DNA of 64,000 nucleotides from contig VGJS01000008.1 of the NCBI GenBank assembly GCA_016867395.1, forward strand, positions 44,866-108,865, in the 5' to 3' direction. Origin of the DNA: Candidatus Handelsmanbacteria bacterium. Lineage in GTDB: Bacteria > Latescibacterota > UBA2968 > UBA8231. Below the pieces are notes generated by a model. It did no database searches and had not been told where the DNA came from. It was given only the letters and a program-made list of their open reading frames with translations. A program made the position numbers and the translations under genes. Shown here piece after piece: positions 1 through 7,994 of the stretch (its first letter is position 1; every line of letters starts with the position of its first letter).

Positions 1-775
1 AGGGCTCGGTGACCGAGGCAATGATGCCGAAGCAGGTGCCGTCGGCCAGGCGGAAGCGCCCGGCCGGTGCCGCCCCCTGCGGGCCGCAGGGGGTGATGGG
101 GCCCAGGCGCTCTTCCAGGCGGGCCAGGATCTGTGCCTTGGAAAAAACGGCGTCCGCAGACCACTGGGTGGCCCCGCCCACGTCCATGTACTCAATGAAG
201 CGCACCTCCCCACCCACTTGGCGGCCGAATTCGATCAGGTCCTCCAGTTCGTCGTCGTTGAAGCCCCGTATCAGCACGGTGTTAATCTTGAGGCTGGCAA
301 AGCCGGCGGTGGCGGCGGCGCGGATGCCCTCCAGCACCTGGGGCAGGGTGTCGCGGCGGACCAGGGCTTTGAAACGCTCCGGCCGCAGGGAGTCGAGGCT
401 CGCCGTCACCCGGTCGAGGCCAGCCCGGCGCAGGGGGAGGGCCAGGGGTCCCAGGTGGGTGGCGTTGGTGGTCAGGGCCAGGTCCTCGATGGCCGGCTGC
501 TGCCGCAAGAGCGCCACCAGTTCGGGCAATTGGCGCCGCAAGAGGGGCTCGCCCCCGGTCAAGCGCACCTTGCGCACCCCGGCCAGGACAAAGGCGTCCA
601 CCAGGGCGCGGATCTCAGCAAAGCTGAGCAGATCCTCCTGCGGCAGCCAGGTGTAATGCTCCTCGGGCATGCAGTAGAAACAGCGCAGGTCGCAGCGGTC
701 GATGACCGAAATGCGCAGGCTGTTGAGCGGCCGGTCCAGCAGATCGGCGGCCGGACAGTCAGGAGGTGCCTTCAT
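1..775 (-). CDS. moaA: GTP 3',8-cyclase MoaA (radical SAM), truncated by the window edge
   Basis: Reverse complement reads MKAPPDCPAADLLDRPLNSLRISVIDRCDLRCFYCMPEEHY...VRKVRLTGGEPLLR; CxxxCxxC radical SAM motif and MoaA-type TGGEPL. Confidence 0.93.
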   Translation of the reverse strand, partial: MKAPPDCPAADLLDRPLNSLRISVIDRCDLRCFYCMPEEHYTWLPQEDLLSFAEIRALVDAFVLAGVRKVRLTGGEPLLRRQLPELVALLRQQPAIEDLALTTNATHLGPLALPLRRAGLDRVTASLDSLRPERFKALVRRDTLPQVLEGIRAAATAGFASLKINTVLIRGFNDDELEDLIEFGRQVGGEVRFIEYMDVGGATQWSADAVFSKAQILARLEERLGPITPCGPQGAAPAGRFRLADGTCFGIIASVTEP

Positions 776-927
776 GGCATTCGGAATAGCGGTGGGTGAA
801 AAGAAGGTGAAAAGCTAATATAGGGATCGCCAAAGACCGGGCAACCAAAGCGGAGCCAGCTGGCGTTAGCGGAGGTTAAAACAAAACACCGGGACCTGGG
901 GATAGGAAGGAGCCCAGCCTTTGGCGC

Positions 928-1041
928 TCAGTGCAGCGTGGTGATCAGCAGCAGTATGAAGTTATCGCCCAGCAGAAAACCCACCAAAAGGATCTTGAAG
1001 ATCCTCCAGACCGACTCCGTCTGATCAGCAAAGCGGTCCAT
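928..1041 (-). CDS. Possible 37-aa single-TM small protein
   Basis: Reads MDRFADQTESVWRIFKILLVGFLLGDNFILLLITTLH*; hydrophobic helix, but no clear Shine-Dalgarno. Confidence 0.35.
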   Translation of the reverse strand: MDRFADQTESVWRIFKILLVGFLLGDNFILLLITTLH

Positions 1042-1202
1042 GGGGTTCAAGGGGCCTTGGCGCGGACCGTCTGAGGACTGGCCACCGGGCAATGATCCGG
1101 GTCAACAGGGAACAGCGGGGAGGAACGGGAACCGGCCTGCAGAGGGGCGCAGGCACGTCCCAGATGAAACATTACCCCGCGCTCTTGTCAACTGGCCGGG
1201 TC

Positions 1203-3149
1203 TCAATCAGCCAGGGCCGCCAGCCTGGCCTGGAGCTCTTTGACGAAGGAGTTGCCGGCAAAACTGCCCCGCACTGCGGCGAAATCCGCGGCCCGGGCAG
1301 CCTCGTTTCCGTCGGCCCCATAGCCCAGCATGGCCAGGGGGTCGAACTCCTTCTCGGCGTCGGCCAACACCTTTTTGAGATAGCTGGCCGACAACTTCTT
1401 GTGCTCGGCTTCCAGCTGGGCCAGAGCCGCCGCGTCCAACTGGTCCACCTCCACCCCTTCGCGGGCAGCAAAGGCACGTCGTACCCAGCTCCACTCGTCC
1501 TGGGCGTAGGCGGCGTGGGCCTGGGCCAGGGCAGCCTGGAACTGGGCCAGGCCGGCGATGCGGCCGCTTGCCACGGCCTCGGTCAATTCCCGGAGGCGCC
1601 GGCGCCCGATCAGCAGGCCCCCTACGTCGGCCCACTCTTCGCTGTAGCTCCCAGTGTCGGCCAGGGCCTGGCGCCAGGCTTGAGGCCCCTGATTGCGCAC
1701 CGGGGCCAGGCGTTCGAGAATCTTGCCCTTGAGGTACATGTCGGTAGCCGCGGCGTAGCTGCGGGCGCTGGGCCGCAGCAGCAGGCGCTTGATCATGGCG
1801 CCTTTGTAGCGCACCTGTTCCACCTCCCGAGGGGTTTTTTCGTGCAAGTCCAGCATTAGGGCCTCGGCTTGGATCAGCTTCTGCACCAGGTACGGGCTGA
1901 ACACCGCAAAGTGGATCAGGTCGCGTTTGATGCCACCCTTGCGCCGGTCCCGGGCCGGCCACTTCTCCCCGTCGCGCATCACCCCCACAGTGTGCATGTT
2001 CATTGCCGGGGTCAACATGCTCTCGCCACCCACCTCGGTCAGGTAGGAGAAGGGCAGCTCGCTCGTGTCGAGATTGCCCAGGTGCTTGCCGATGGTCACC
2101 GAGAAAGGCCCCACCACCGTAGGCCAGAGCATGTACGAAAACGAGCCATTCTTGCTGCCCCGCTGCACCACACCCTGATGCACCGGCCCGAGCTTGTACA
2201 TGTGGTTGCTCTGGTTGGTCCCTGAGCCGGCGTTGTAGAAGGAGTAGATGCCGGCGATGAGTAGGGTGCTCTTGTGGTGGGTGACAGTGTAGGGGCCGGC
2301 GAAGACCGAACAGGCCTCGCCGTGGAAGCCCTCGCAGTTGGCGAAGAAGAGGGAATTCTCCCCGGAAAACTGTTTGCCCAGTTGCACCCCTTGGCCGACG
2401 AAGCAGCGGCTCAGGACTACGCCGTCTTTTACGGAGGAGCCCTCGCCGATGATGAAGTCCTGGGCGGCGACGCCAGCGCCTACAACGGCAGGGGCTTGCG
2501 GTTCGCTGAGGAGGGTGCCGTTGCAGAGGCGCAGGGCCCCGCGCACCTGGGCGGCCGGGCCGATGTTCAGGTCGGTGATGGAGGAAACTTGGCTCACCAC
2601 CGCCCCCTCGCCCACCCGGCCCCGGTCGGACCTGGCCTGGTCCGTGTAGGCGGCAACCATGCCCTCCAGGCGGGTGATGAGTTCGGGATGGTGGCGGTGC
2701 ATACACAACAGGTAGGCGAACTGGCTGGACATCTCGGCAAAGATGGGCAGTTGCCGGCCGCCCCCCTCGTTGACTGCCTCCACCTCCACCCCGTTGCCAA
2801 AGGTCGCCCCCGGAGCGGTGGCCATCGCGCCCACGTCGCTGATCACCGCCCGGTCGCCGATCTCGTAATTGGCCAGGTGGCTGCCCACGCGGGTCACCCG
2901 CACCTCGTCGCCCAGACTGCAGTTGACCAGGGTGGCGTCGGCCAGCTCGCAGGGCAACTCCACCCCGCCGTCGAGGGCCACCCGGCCCTGCAGGCTGCCC
3001 AGGCGCACCTGCCCGACGAAGCGCACCCGCCGCACACGGCCGGGTTCGAAACCCGGCCCGACCTGCACGGCGGCCCAGTCCTCGGCGGCACAGCCCTCCT
3101 GGGTCAGGGTGTCAATTTCGGCGCGGGTCAAAGCGCGGTGCGAACTCAT
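1203..3149 (-). CDS. DUF4954-like left-handed beta-helix (hexapeptide repeat) protein, possible sugar acyl/nucleotidyltransferase
   Basis: MSSHRALTRAEIDTLTQEGC...; hexapeptide-like repeats (GNGVEVEAVNEGGG, IGDRAVISDVG); start chosen at the SD-proximal ATG rather than the longest ORF. Confidence 0.7.
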   Translation of the reverse strand: MSSHRALTRAEIDTLTQEGCAAEDWAAVQVGPGFEPGRVRRVRFVGQVRLGSLQGRVALDGGVELPCELADATLVNCSLGDEVRVTRVGSHLANYEIGDRAVISDVGAMATAPGATFGNGVEVEAVNEGGGRQLPIFAEMSSQFAYLLCMHRHHPELITRLEGMVAAYTDQARSDRGRVGEGAVVSQVSSITDLNIGPAAQVRGALRLCNGTLLSEPQAPAVVGAGVAAQDFIIGEGSSVKDGVVLSRCFVGQGVQLGKQFSGENSLFFANCEGFHGEACSVFAGPYTVTHHKSTLLIAGIYSFYNAGSGTNQSNHMYKLGPVHQGVVQRGSKNGSFSYMLWPTVVGPFSVTIGKHLGNLDTSELPFSYLTEVGGESMLTPAMNMHTVGVMRDGEKWPARDRRKGGIKRDLIHFAVFSPYLVQKLIQAEALMLDLHEKTPREVEQVRYKGAMIKRLLLRPSARSYAAATDMYLKGKILERLAPVRNQGPQAWRQALADTGSYSEEWADVGGLLIGRRRLRELTEAVASGRIAGLAQFQAALAQAHAAYAQDEWSWVRRAFAAREGVEVDQLDAAALAQLEAEHKKLSASYLKKVLADAEKEFDPLAMLGYGADGNEAARAADFAAVRGSFAGNSFVKELQARLAALAD

Positions 3150-3265
3150 CGGATTCTCCTCTGGCCGAGGGACTGGCGCTCTTGTATATTCTCCCAAGGA
3201 AAAGGGTGCTCTTCCGTGGCAGCTAAGATTATCTGCCCGCCCCGCCCTGTCAAGGCGTGGAGCGC

Positions 3266-3295
3266 TTTACACCCAGGGGGGCATTTTCCTACATT
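3266..3295 (+). promoter_or_regulatory. Candidate sigma70 promoter for the nagB cluster
   Basis: TTTACA - 18 nt - TACATT, ~36 bp upstream of the nagB ATG. Confidence 0.45.
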
Positions 3296-3331
3296 GTCTC
3301 CGCCCCAATCCCTCATCGCGAGAGTCCTGTC

Positions 3332-4087
3332 ATGCCTGGAAACATCAAGGTGACCGTCTGTCCCGATGCCCAGGGCGTGGCCCGCAAGGCTGCCGGGGTC
3401 TTCGCCGCGCTGCTCCGCTCCAAACCCGCAGCCGTCATTGGCCTGGCCACCGGCTCCACCCCGGAGCAGACCTACGCCGAACTGGCCCGCCTGCACCGGG
3501 AGGAAAAGCTCAGCCTCGCCAAGGTCTCCTCCTTCAATCTGGACGAATACTGGGGCCTGGACGGGGACCACGACCAGAGCTACCGCCACTTTATGAACAC
3601 CCATCTCTTCAACCACGTCGATATCCGCCCCTGGAACACCTGCGTACTCAACGGCAAGGCCGCCAACCCCGCGCTCGAATGCCAGGCCTTCGAGACCAAA
3701 ATCCTGGCGGCGGGCGGGGTGGACCTGTGGCTTTTGGGTATCGGCGGCAACGGCCACATCGCCTTCAACGAGCCGGGCAGCCCGGTAGACAGCCGCACCC
3801 GCCTGGTCAGCCTGACCCCCAGCACCATCGCCGCCAACAGCGACGGCCGTTTCTTCAAGGACCCCGCCGAGGTGCCCCGCTGCGCCCTGTCGGCGGGCAT
3901 CGGCACCATCCGCGAGGCGCGCCAACTGGTGCTTTTGGCCACCGGCCCCAAGAAGGCCGCGGCCATCGCCGCCGCCGCCGAGGGGTCCTTCAGCCCCGAC
4001 TGCCCCGCCAGCCTGTTGCAGGACCATCCCGACTGCACCTTCATCGTGGACCGGGAAGCCGCCGCCGGCCTCAAGCATCCCCACTGA
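3332..4087 (+). CDS. nagB: Glucosamine-6-phosphate deaminase
   Basis: LATGSTPEQTYAEL, FNLDEYWGLDGDHDQSYRHFM, LLGIGGNGHIAFNEPG signatures. Confidence 0.93.
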   Translation: MPGNIKVTVCPDAQGVARKAAGVFAALLRSKPAAVIGLATGSTPEQTYAELARLHREEKLSLAKVSSFNLDEYWGLDGDHDQSYRHFMNTHLFNHVDIRPWNTCVLNGKAANPALECQAFETKILAAGGVDLWLLGIGGNGHIAFNEPGSPVDSRTRLVSLTPSTIAANSDGRFFKDPAEVPRCALSAGIGTIREARQLVLLATGPKKAAAIAAAAEGSFSPDCPASLLQDHPDCTFIVDREAAAGLKHPH

Positions 4088-4109
4088 CCTGGAGGAGGAC
4101 GAAGCGCCT

Positions 4110-4352
4110 ATGGACCGCGCCGAGATCAAGGACCGGGTTTACCGCGTCATCAGCCAGGTGCTTAAGCTGGAGCCCGGGCAGATCCAGGAGGACCACACTT
4201 TCACCGTCGATCTGGGCGCCGAGTCGGTGCAGTCGGTGGAGTTGATGGCTGGTTTCGAGGAGGAGTTCGATATCGAGATGGACGAGGACGAGGCCCTGCA
4301 GGTGCAGTCCGTGGGCTCGGCCATCGACTTCATCGCCCGCTATCTTAAGTAG
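4110..4352 (+). CDS. Acyl carrier protein, atypical ESV instead of DSL phosphopantetheine motif
   Basis: 80 aa; VDLGAESVQSVELMAGFEEEFDIEM...VGSAIDFI. Confidence 0.85.
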   Translation: MDRAEIKDRVYRVISQVLKLEPGQIQEDHTFTVDLGAESVQSVELMAGFEEEFDIEMDEDEALQVQSVGSAIDFIARYLK

Positions 4353-4367
4353 GGGGAGGGAAAACCA

Positions 4368-5759
4368 ATGGCCGCCCCCAAGCCCTGGCCCCTGGTGGAG
4401 CCCCAGGCCCCCAACCTGCTCGACGAACAGTTCGACTACCGCCTCCCCCCTAAGATCCTCTTCGACGGGCCCCTCTACGAGGAGATAGATGGGAAAGTAG
4501 TAAGGTTCGACCCACAGGAGGCCCTGGCCCGGGACCTAGTCATCACCGACACCACCTTCCGCGACGGCCAGCAGGCCCGGCCCCCGTACACGGTCGAGCA
4601 GCAGGTCCGGCTCTACGACATGCTGGCCAAGCTGGGCGGGCCCCGGGGGATCATCCGGCAGACCGAGTTCTTCCTCTACACCAAAAACGACCGCAAGGCC
4701 CTGGACCAGTGCCGGGCCTTGGGGCACCGCTACCCGGAGATCACCTCGTGGATCAGGGCCGACAAGGGGGATTTCCGGCTGGTGGTGGAGGCTGGGGTCA
4801 AGGAGACGGGGATGCTCACCTCCTGCTCCGACTACCACATCTTCCTCAAGCTCAAGAAGAACCGCCGGCAGGCTTTTGAGGACTACCTGGGCGTGGTGGA
4901 GGCGGCCTGGGAGGCGGGGGTCCGGCCCCGCTGCCACCTGGAGGACGTCACCCGCGCCGACATCGAGGGCTTTGTGCTGCCCTTTGTCGCCGAGCTGATG
5001 CGCCGCTCTGAACAGGTGGCCCCCCAGATGCGGGCCAAGGTGCGGCTGTGCGATACCATGGGCTTCGGGGTCTCCTTCCCCGGCGCGGCGCTGCCCCGCT
5101 CCATTCCCAAGCTGATCTATCGCATGACCCACGACGCCGGGGTGCCGCCCGAATGTCTTGAATGGCACGGCCACAACGATTTCCACAAGGTCCACATCAA
5201 CGGGGCCAGCGCCTGGCTCTACGGCTGCAACGCGCTCAACACCACCCTTTTCGGCTTTGGCGAGCGCACCGGCAACCCCCCCCTCGAAGGGGCGGTGATC
5301 GAGTACATCGCCCTGCGGGGAGACCTGTGCGGCATCGACACCCGTATGATCCAGGAGATTGCCCAGTACATGCGCTCGGCCGGGGTGGAGATCCCGCCCA
5401 ACTATCCCTTCGTGGGCAGGGACTTCAACACCACCCGGGCCGGCATCCACGCCGGGGGGCTGCGGGCCGACGAGCGGATCTACAATATCTTCGACACCGC
5501 CGCCCTCTTTGGCCGGCCGCCCCGGGTCTCCATCACCGACAAGTCCGGGGTGGACGGGGTGGCCATCTGGGTCAACGAGTTCCTTGGCCTTAAGGGCGAG
5601 GAGCGGCTCAACAAGATCAAGGTCCACAAGGTGGCCCGCTGGGTGATGGACCAATACGAGGTCCACCAGCGCACCAGCGCCATTACCGACGAGGAGTTGG
5701 CGGTCCAGGTCAAGGAGCATCTGCCCGAGCACTACACCCGCCGCGCCCAGAGCGGCTGA
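4368..5759 (+). CDS. HMGL-like / 2-isopropylmalate synthase-like pyruvate carboxyltransferase family protein
   Basis: ITDTTFRDGQQARPPYT N-terminal motif, RCHLEDVTRADIEGF, EWHGHNDFHKVHINGASAWLYGCNALNTT. Confidence 0.8.
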   Translation: MAAPKPWPLVEPQAPNLLDEQFDYRLPPKILFDGPLYEEIDGKVVRFDPQEALARDLVITDTTFRDGQQARPPYTVEQQVRLYDMLAKLGGPRGIIRQTEFFLYTKNDRKALDQCRALGHRYPEITSWIRADKGDFRLVVEAGVKETGMLTSCSDYHIFLKLKKNRRQAFEDYLGVVEAAWEAGVRPRCHLEDVTRADIEGFVLPFVAELMRRSEQVAPQMRAKVRLCDTMGFGVSFPGAALPRSIPKLIYRMTHDAGVPPECLEWHGHNDFHKVHINGASAWLYGCNALNTTLFGFGERTGNPPLEGAVIEYIALRGDLCGIDTRMIQEIAQYMRSAGVEIPPNYPFVGRDFNTTRAGIHAGGLRADERIYNIFDTAALFGRPPRVSITDKSGVDGVAIWVNEFLGLKGEERLNKIKVHKVARWVMDQYEVHQRTSAITDEELAVQVKEHLPEHYTRRAQSG

Positions 5760-5807
5760 AGAGCGCCGGAAGGTGCCGCGCCTGGTGCGGCGCCCACGGA
5801 GGTTGCG

Positions 5808-6774
5808 GTGACGGAAGTGGTCGAGTCCCTGATCGAGCGGGCGCGCCAGCACCCGCGCAAGGTTGTGCTCTCTGAAGGCGAAGACGAAAGGGTGATCCAG
5901 GCGGCCTGCCGCCTGGCCGGCAAGGGCATCGCCCATCCCATCCTGCTGGGCGACCTGCCCTTGATCCGGGCGGTGGCCGCCGGCCGCTCCCTCAAGGCGG
6001 TGGAGGTGGTGGACCCCAACGATGCCGGGGCCCTGGCCCGCTACAGCGAGACACTCACGCGCCGCCGCGCCAGCGTCAGCCCCGGCGCGGCGCCTGCTCA
6101 AGAAACCGCTGCTCCTCGGGGCAGCGATGGTGGGGGAGGGCGAGGCTGACGCGGTGGTGGCCAGGGCCACCCGGCCCAGCGCCCAGGTCATCGCCGCCGG
6201 GGCCCTGGCCGTGGGCTACGCCGAAGGGGTCAGCCATCCTTCCACCTTCTTCATCATGGTTCTCCCCGGCGAGCCCGAGCGGATGCTGGTCTACGCCGAT
6301 TGGGCGGTGGCCCTGGACACGACGGCCAAGGAGCTGGTCCGGATCGCGGTGGTCACGGCGCACAACACCCGGCGGCTGCTCGACCTGGAGCCCCGCGTGG
6401 CCCTGCTCTCCTTCTCTACCCACGGCAGCGCCGCCCACGCCAGGGTGGAAAAGGTCCGCGAGACGGTGCGGCTGGCCAGGGAACTGGCTCCCGACCTGCT
6501 CATCGACGGCGAGTTGCAGGCCGATGCGGCCCTCTCGCCCAAGGTGGCGGCAAAGAAATGCCCCGACTCGCCGCTTAAGGGCCAGGCCAACGTTCTGGTC
6601 TTTCCCGACCTGGACGCCGGCAACATCGCCTACAAACTGACCCAGTACCTGGCCGGGGCCCGGGCCATCGGCCCCATCCTGCAGGGCTTCCGCCGCCCAG
6701 TCAATAACCTGTCGCGGGCGGCCACGGCCGAGAACATCGTCACCGTGGCCGCCATCGCCGAATTGCAGTCCTGA
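5808..6774 (+). pseudogene. Phosphotransacetylase / phosphate acyltransferase split by a frameshift near 6060-6110
   Basis: Frame 5808: VVLSEGEDERVIQAACRLAGKGIAHPILLGD. Continues in a shifted frame: RLLKKPLLLGAAMVGEGEADAVV...SFSTHGSAAHARVEKVRE...NVLVFPDLDAGNIAYKLTQYLAGARAIGPILQG. Confidence 0.8.
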
Positions 6775-6790
6775 AGGGCGCGGCCCACCG

Positions 6791-7978
6791 ATGGAGATCC
6801 TAGTACTCAACTGCGGCAGCTCCTCGGTGAAGTACCACCTCTTCGAGATGGAGGCCGAGCGCGACGTGGCCGGGGGCATGGTGGAGCGCATCGGCCAGGC
6901 CGTCGCCCTGGCCTCCCACCGCTGGGAAGGCGGCAGCGCCAGGCAGGGGCTGGAGGCCCCCGACCACCGGGCCGCCCTCCTGCACGTCCGCCAGGTATTG
7001 CAGGAGCGCGGCGGCGGGGTGGCGGCGGTGGGGCACCGGGTGGTACACGGGGGCGAGCGCTTCGTGCAGGCGGCGCTGATCACCCCCCAGGTGGAAGAGA
7101 GCATCGAGGAGTGCGTCTCGCTGGCGCCCCTGCACAACCCGCCCAATCTGGTGGGCATCCGCGCGGCGCGGCAGTTCTTCCCGCAGGTGCCCCATGTGGC
7201 GGTCTTCGACACCGCCTTCCACCAGACCATGCCGGCGCGGGCCTTCCTCTACCCGCTGCCTTACGAGCTGTACCAGGAAGGGCGCATCCGCCGTTACGGT
7301 TTCCACGGCACCTCGCACCGCTTTGTGGCCGGGCGCGCCGCCCGGATGCTGGGCCGCCAGGCGGAGGACTTTACCGGCATCACCTGCCACCTGGGCAATG
7401 GCTGCTCGCTGGCGGCCATCGAGCGGGGGCGCTCGTTGGACACTTCGATGGGTCTCACCCCCCTCGAAGGGGTGATGATGGGCACCCGCTCGGGGGACAT
7501 CGATCCGGCGATCGTCTTTCACCTGGCCGGCAGCGGCGGGTTGAGCCTGGCCCAGGTCGAGCAGGTGCTCAACCGGCAGAGCGGGCTTTTAGGGGTATCG
7601 GGGGTGTCCAACGACCTGCGCCAGGTGCAGGAGGCCGCGGCCGGGGGCAATGGGCGGGCCGAGCTGGCCCTGGACCTCTACGCGTACCGCGTGCGCAAGT
7701 ACCTCGGCGCGTACCTGGCGGCGCTGGGCCGGGCCGAGGCCGTGGTCTTCACCGGCGGGGTGGGGGAGCACAGCGGGCAGATGCGCCGGCGCATCCTGGA
7801 GCCCCTGGCCGGGTTGGGGCTGGTGCTGGACCCGGAGCGGAACCGCGACGGGTTTGCGGGGGAGCGGGAGATCTCGACCCCCCAGTCGCCGGTCCGGCTG
7901 CTGGTCATCCCCACCAACGAGGAACTGGTCATCGCCCGGGACACCAGGGATGTCCTGTTGTCGCGGGCGCCGCAATAA
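6791..7978 (+). CDS. ackA: Acetate kinase
   Basis: MEILVLNCGSSSVKYHLFEM; VGHRVVHGGERF; GFHGTSHRFVAGRAA; FTGGVGEHS. Confidence 0.95.
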   Translation: MEILVLNCGSSSVKYHLFEMEAERDVAGGMVERIGQAVALASHRWEGGSARQGLEAPDHRAALLHVRQVLQERGGGVAAVGHRVVHGGERFVQAALITPQVEESIEECVSLAPLHNPPNLVGIRAARQFFPQVPHVAVFDTAFHQTMPARAFLYPLPYELYQEGRIRRYGFHGTSHRFVAGRAARMLGRQAEDFTGITCHLGNGCSLAAIERGRSLDTSMGLTPLEGVMMGTRSGDIDPAIVFHLAGSGGLSLAQVEQVLNRQSGLLGVSGVSNDLRQVQEAAAGGNGRAELALDLYAYRVRKYLGAYLAALGRAEAVVFTGGVGEHSGQMRRRILEPLAGLGLVLDPERNRDGFAGEREISTPQSPVRLLVIPTNEELVIARDTRDVLLSRAPQ

Positions 7979-7994
7979 ACCCCGAGGAGCAGGC

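Noticed and set aside
6060-6110. Programmed ribosomal frameshift in pta
   Set aside because: No X XXY YYZ slippery heptamer or evident stimulatory pseudoknot; indel is simpler. Reported only as a frameshift needing read support.
4536-6191. 551-aa minus ORF opposite the HMGL-like and Pta genes
   Set aside because: Antisense shadow of clear homologues.
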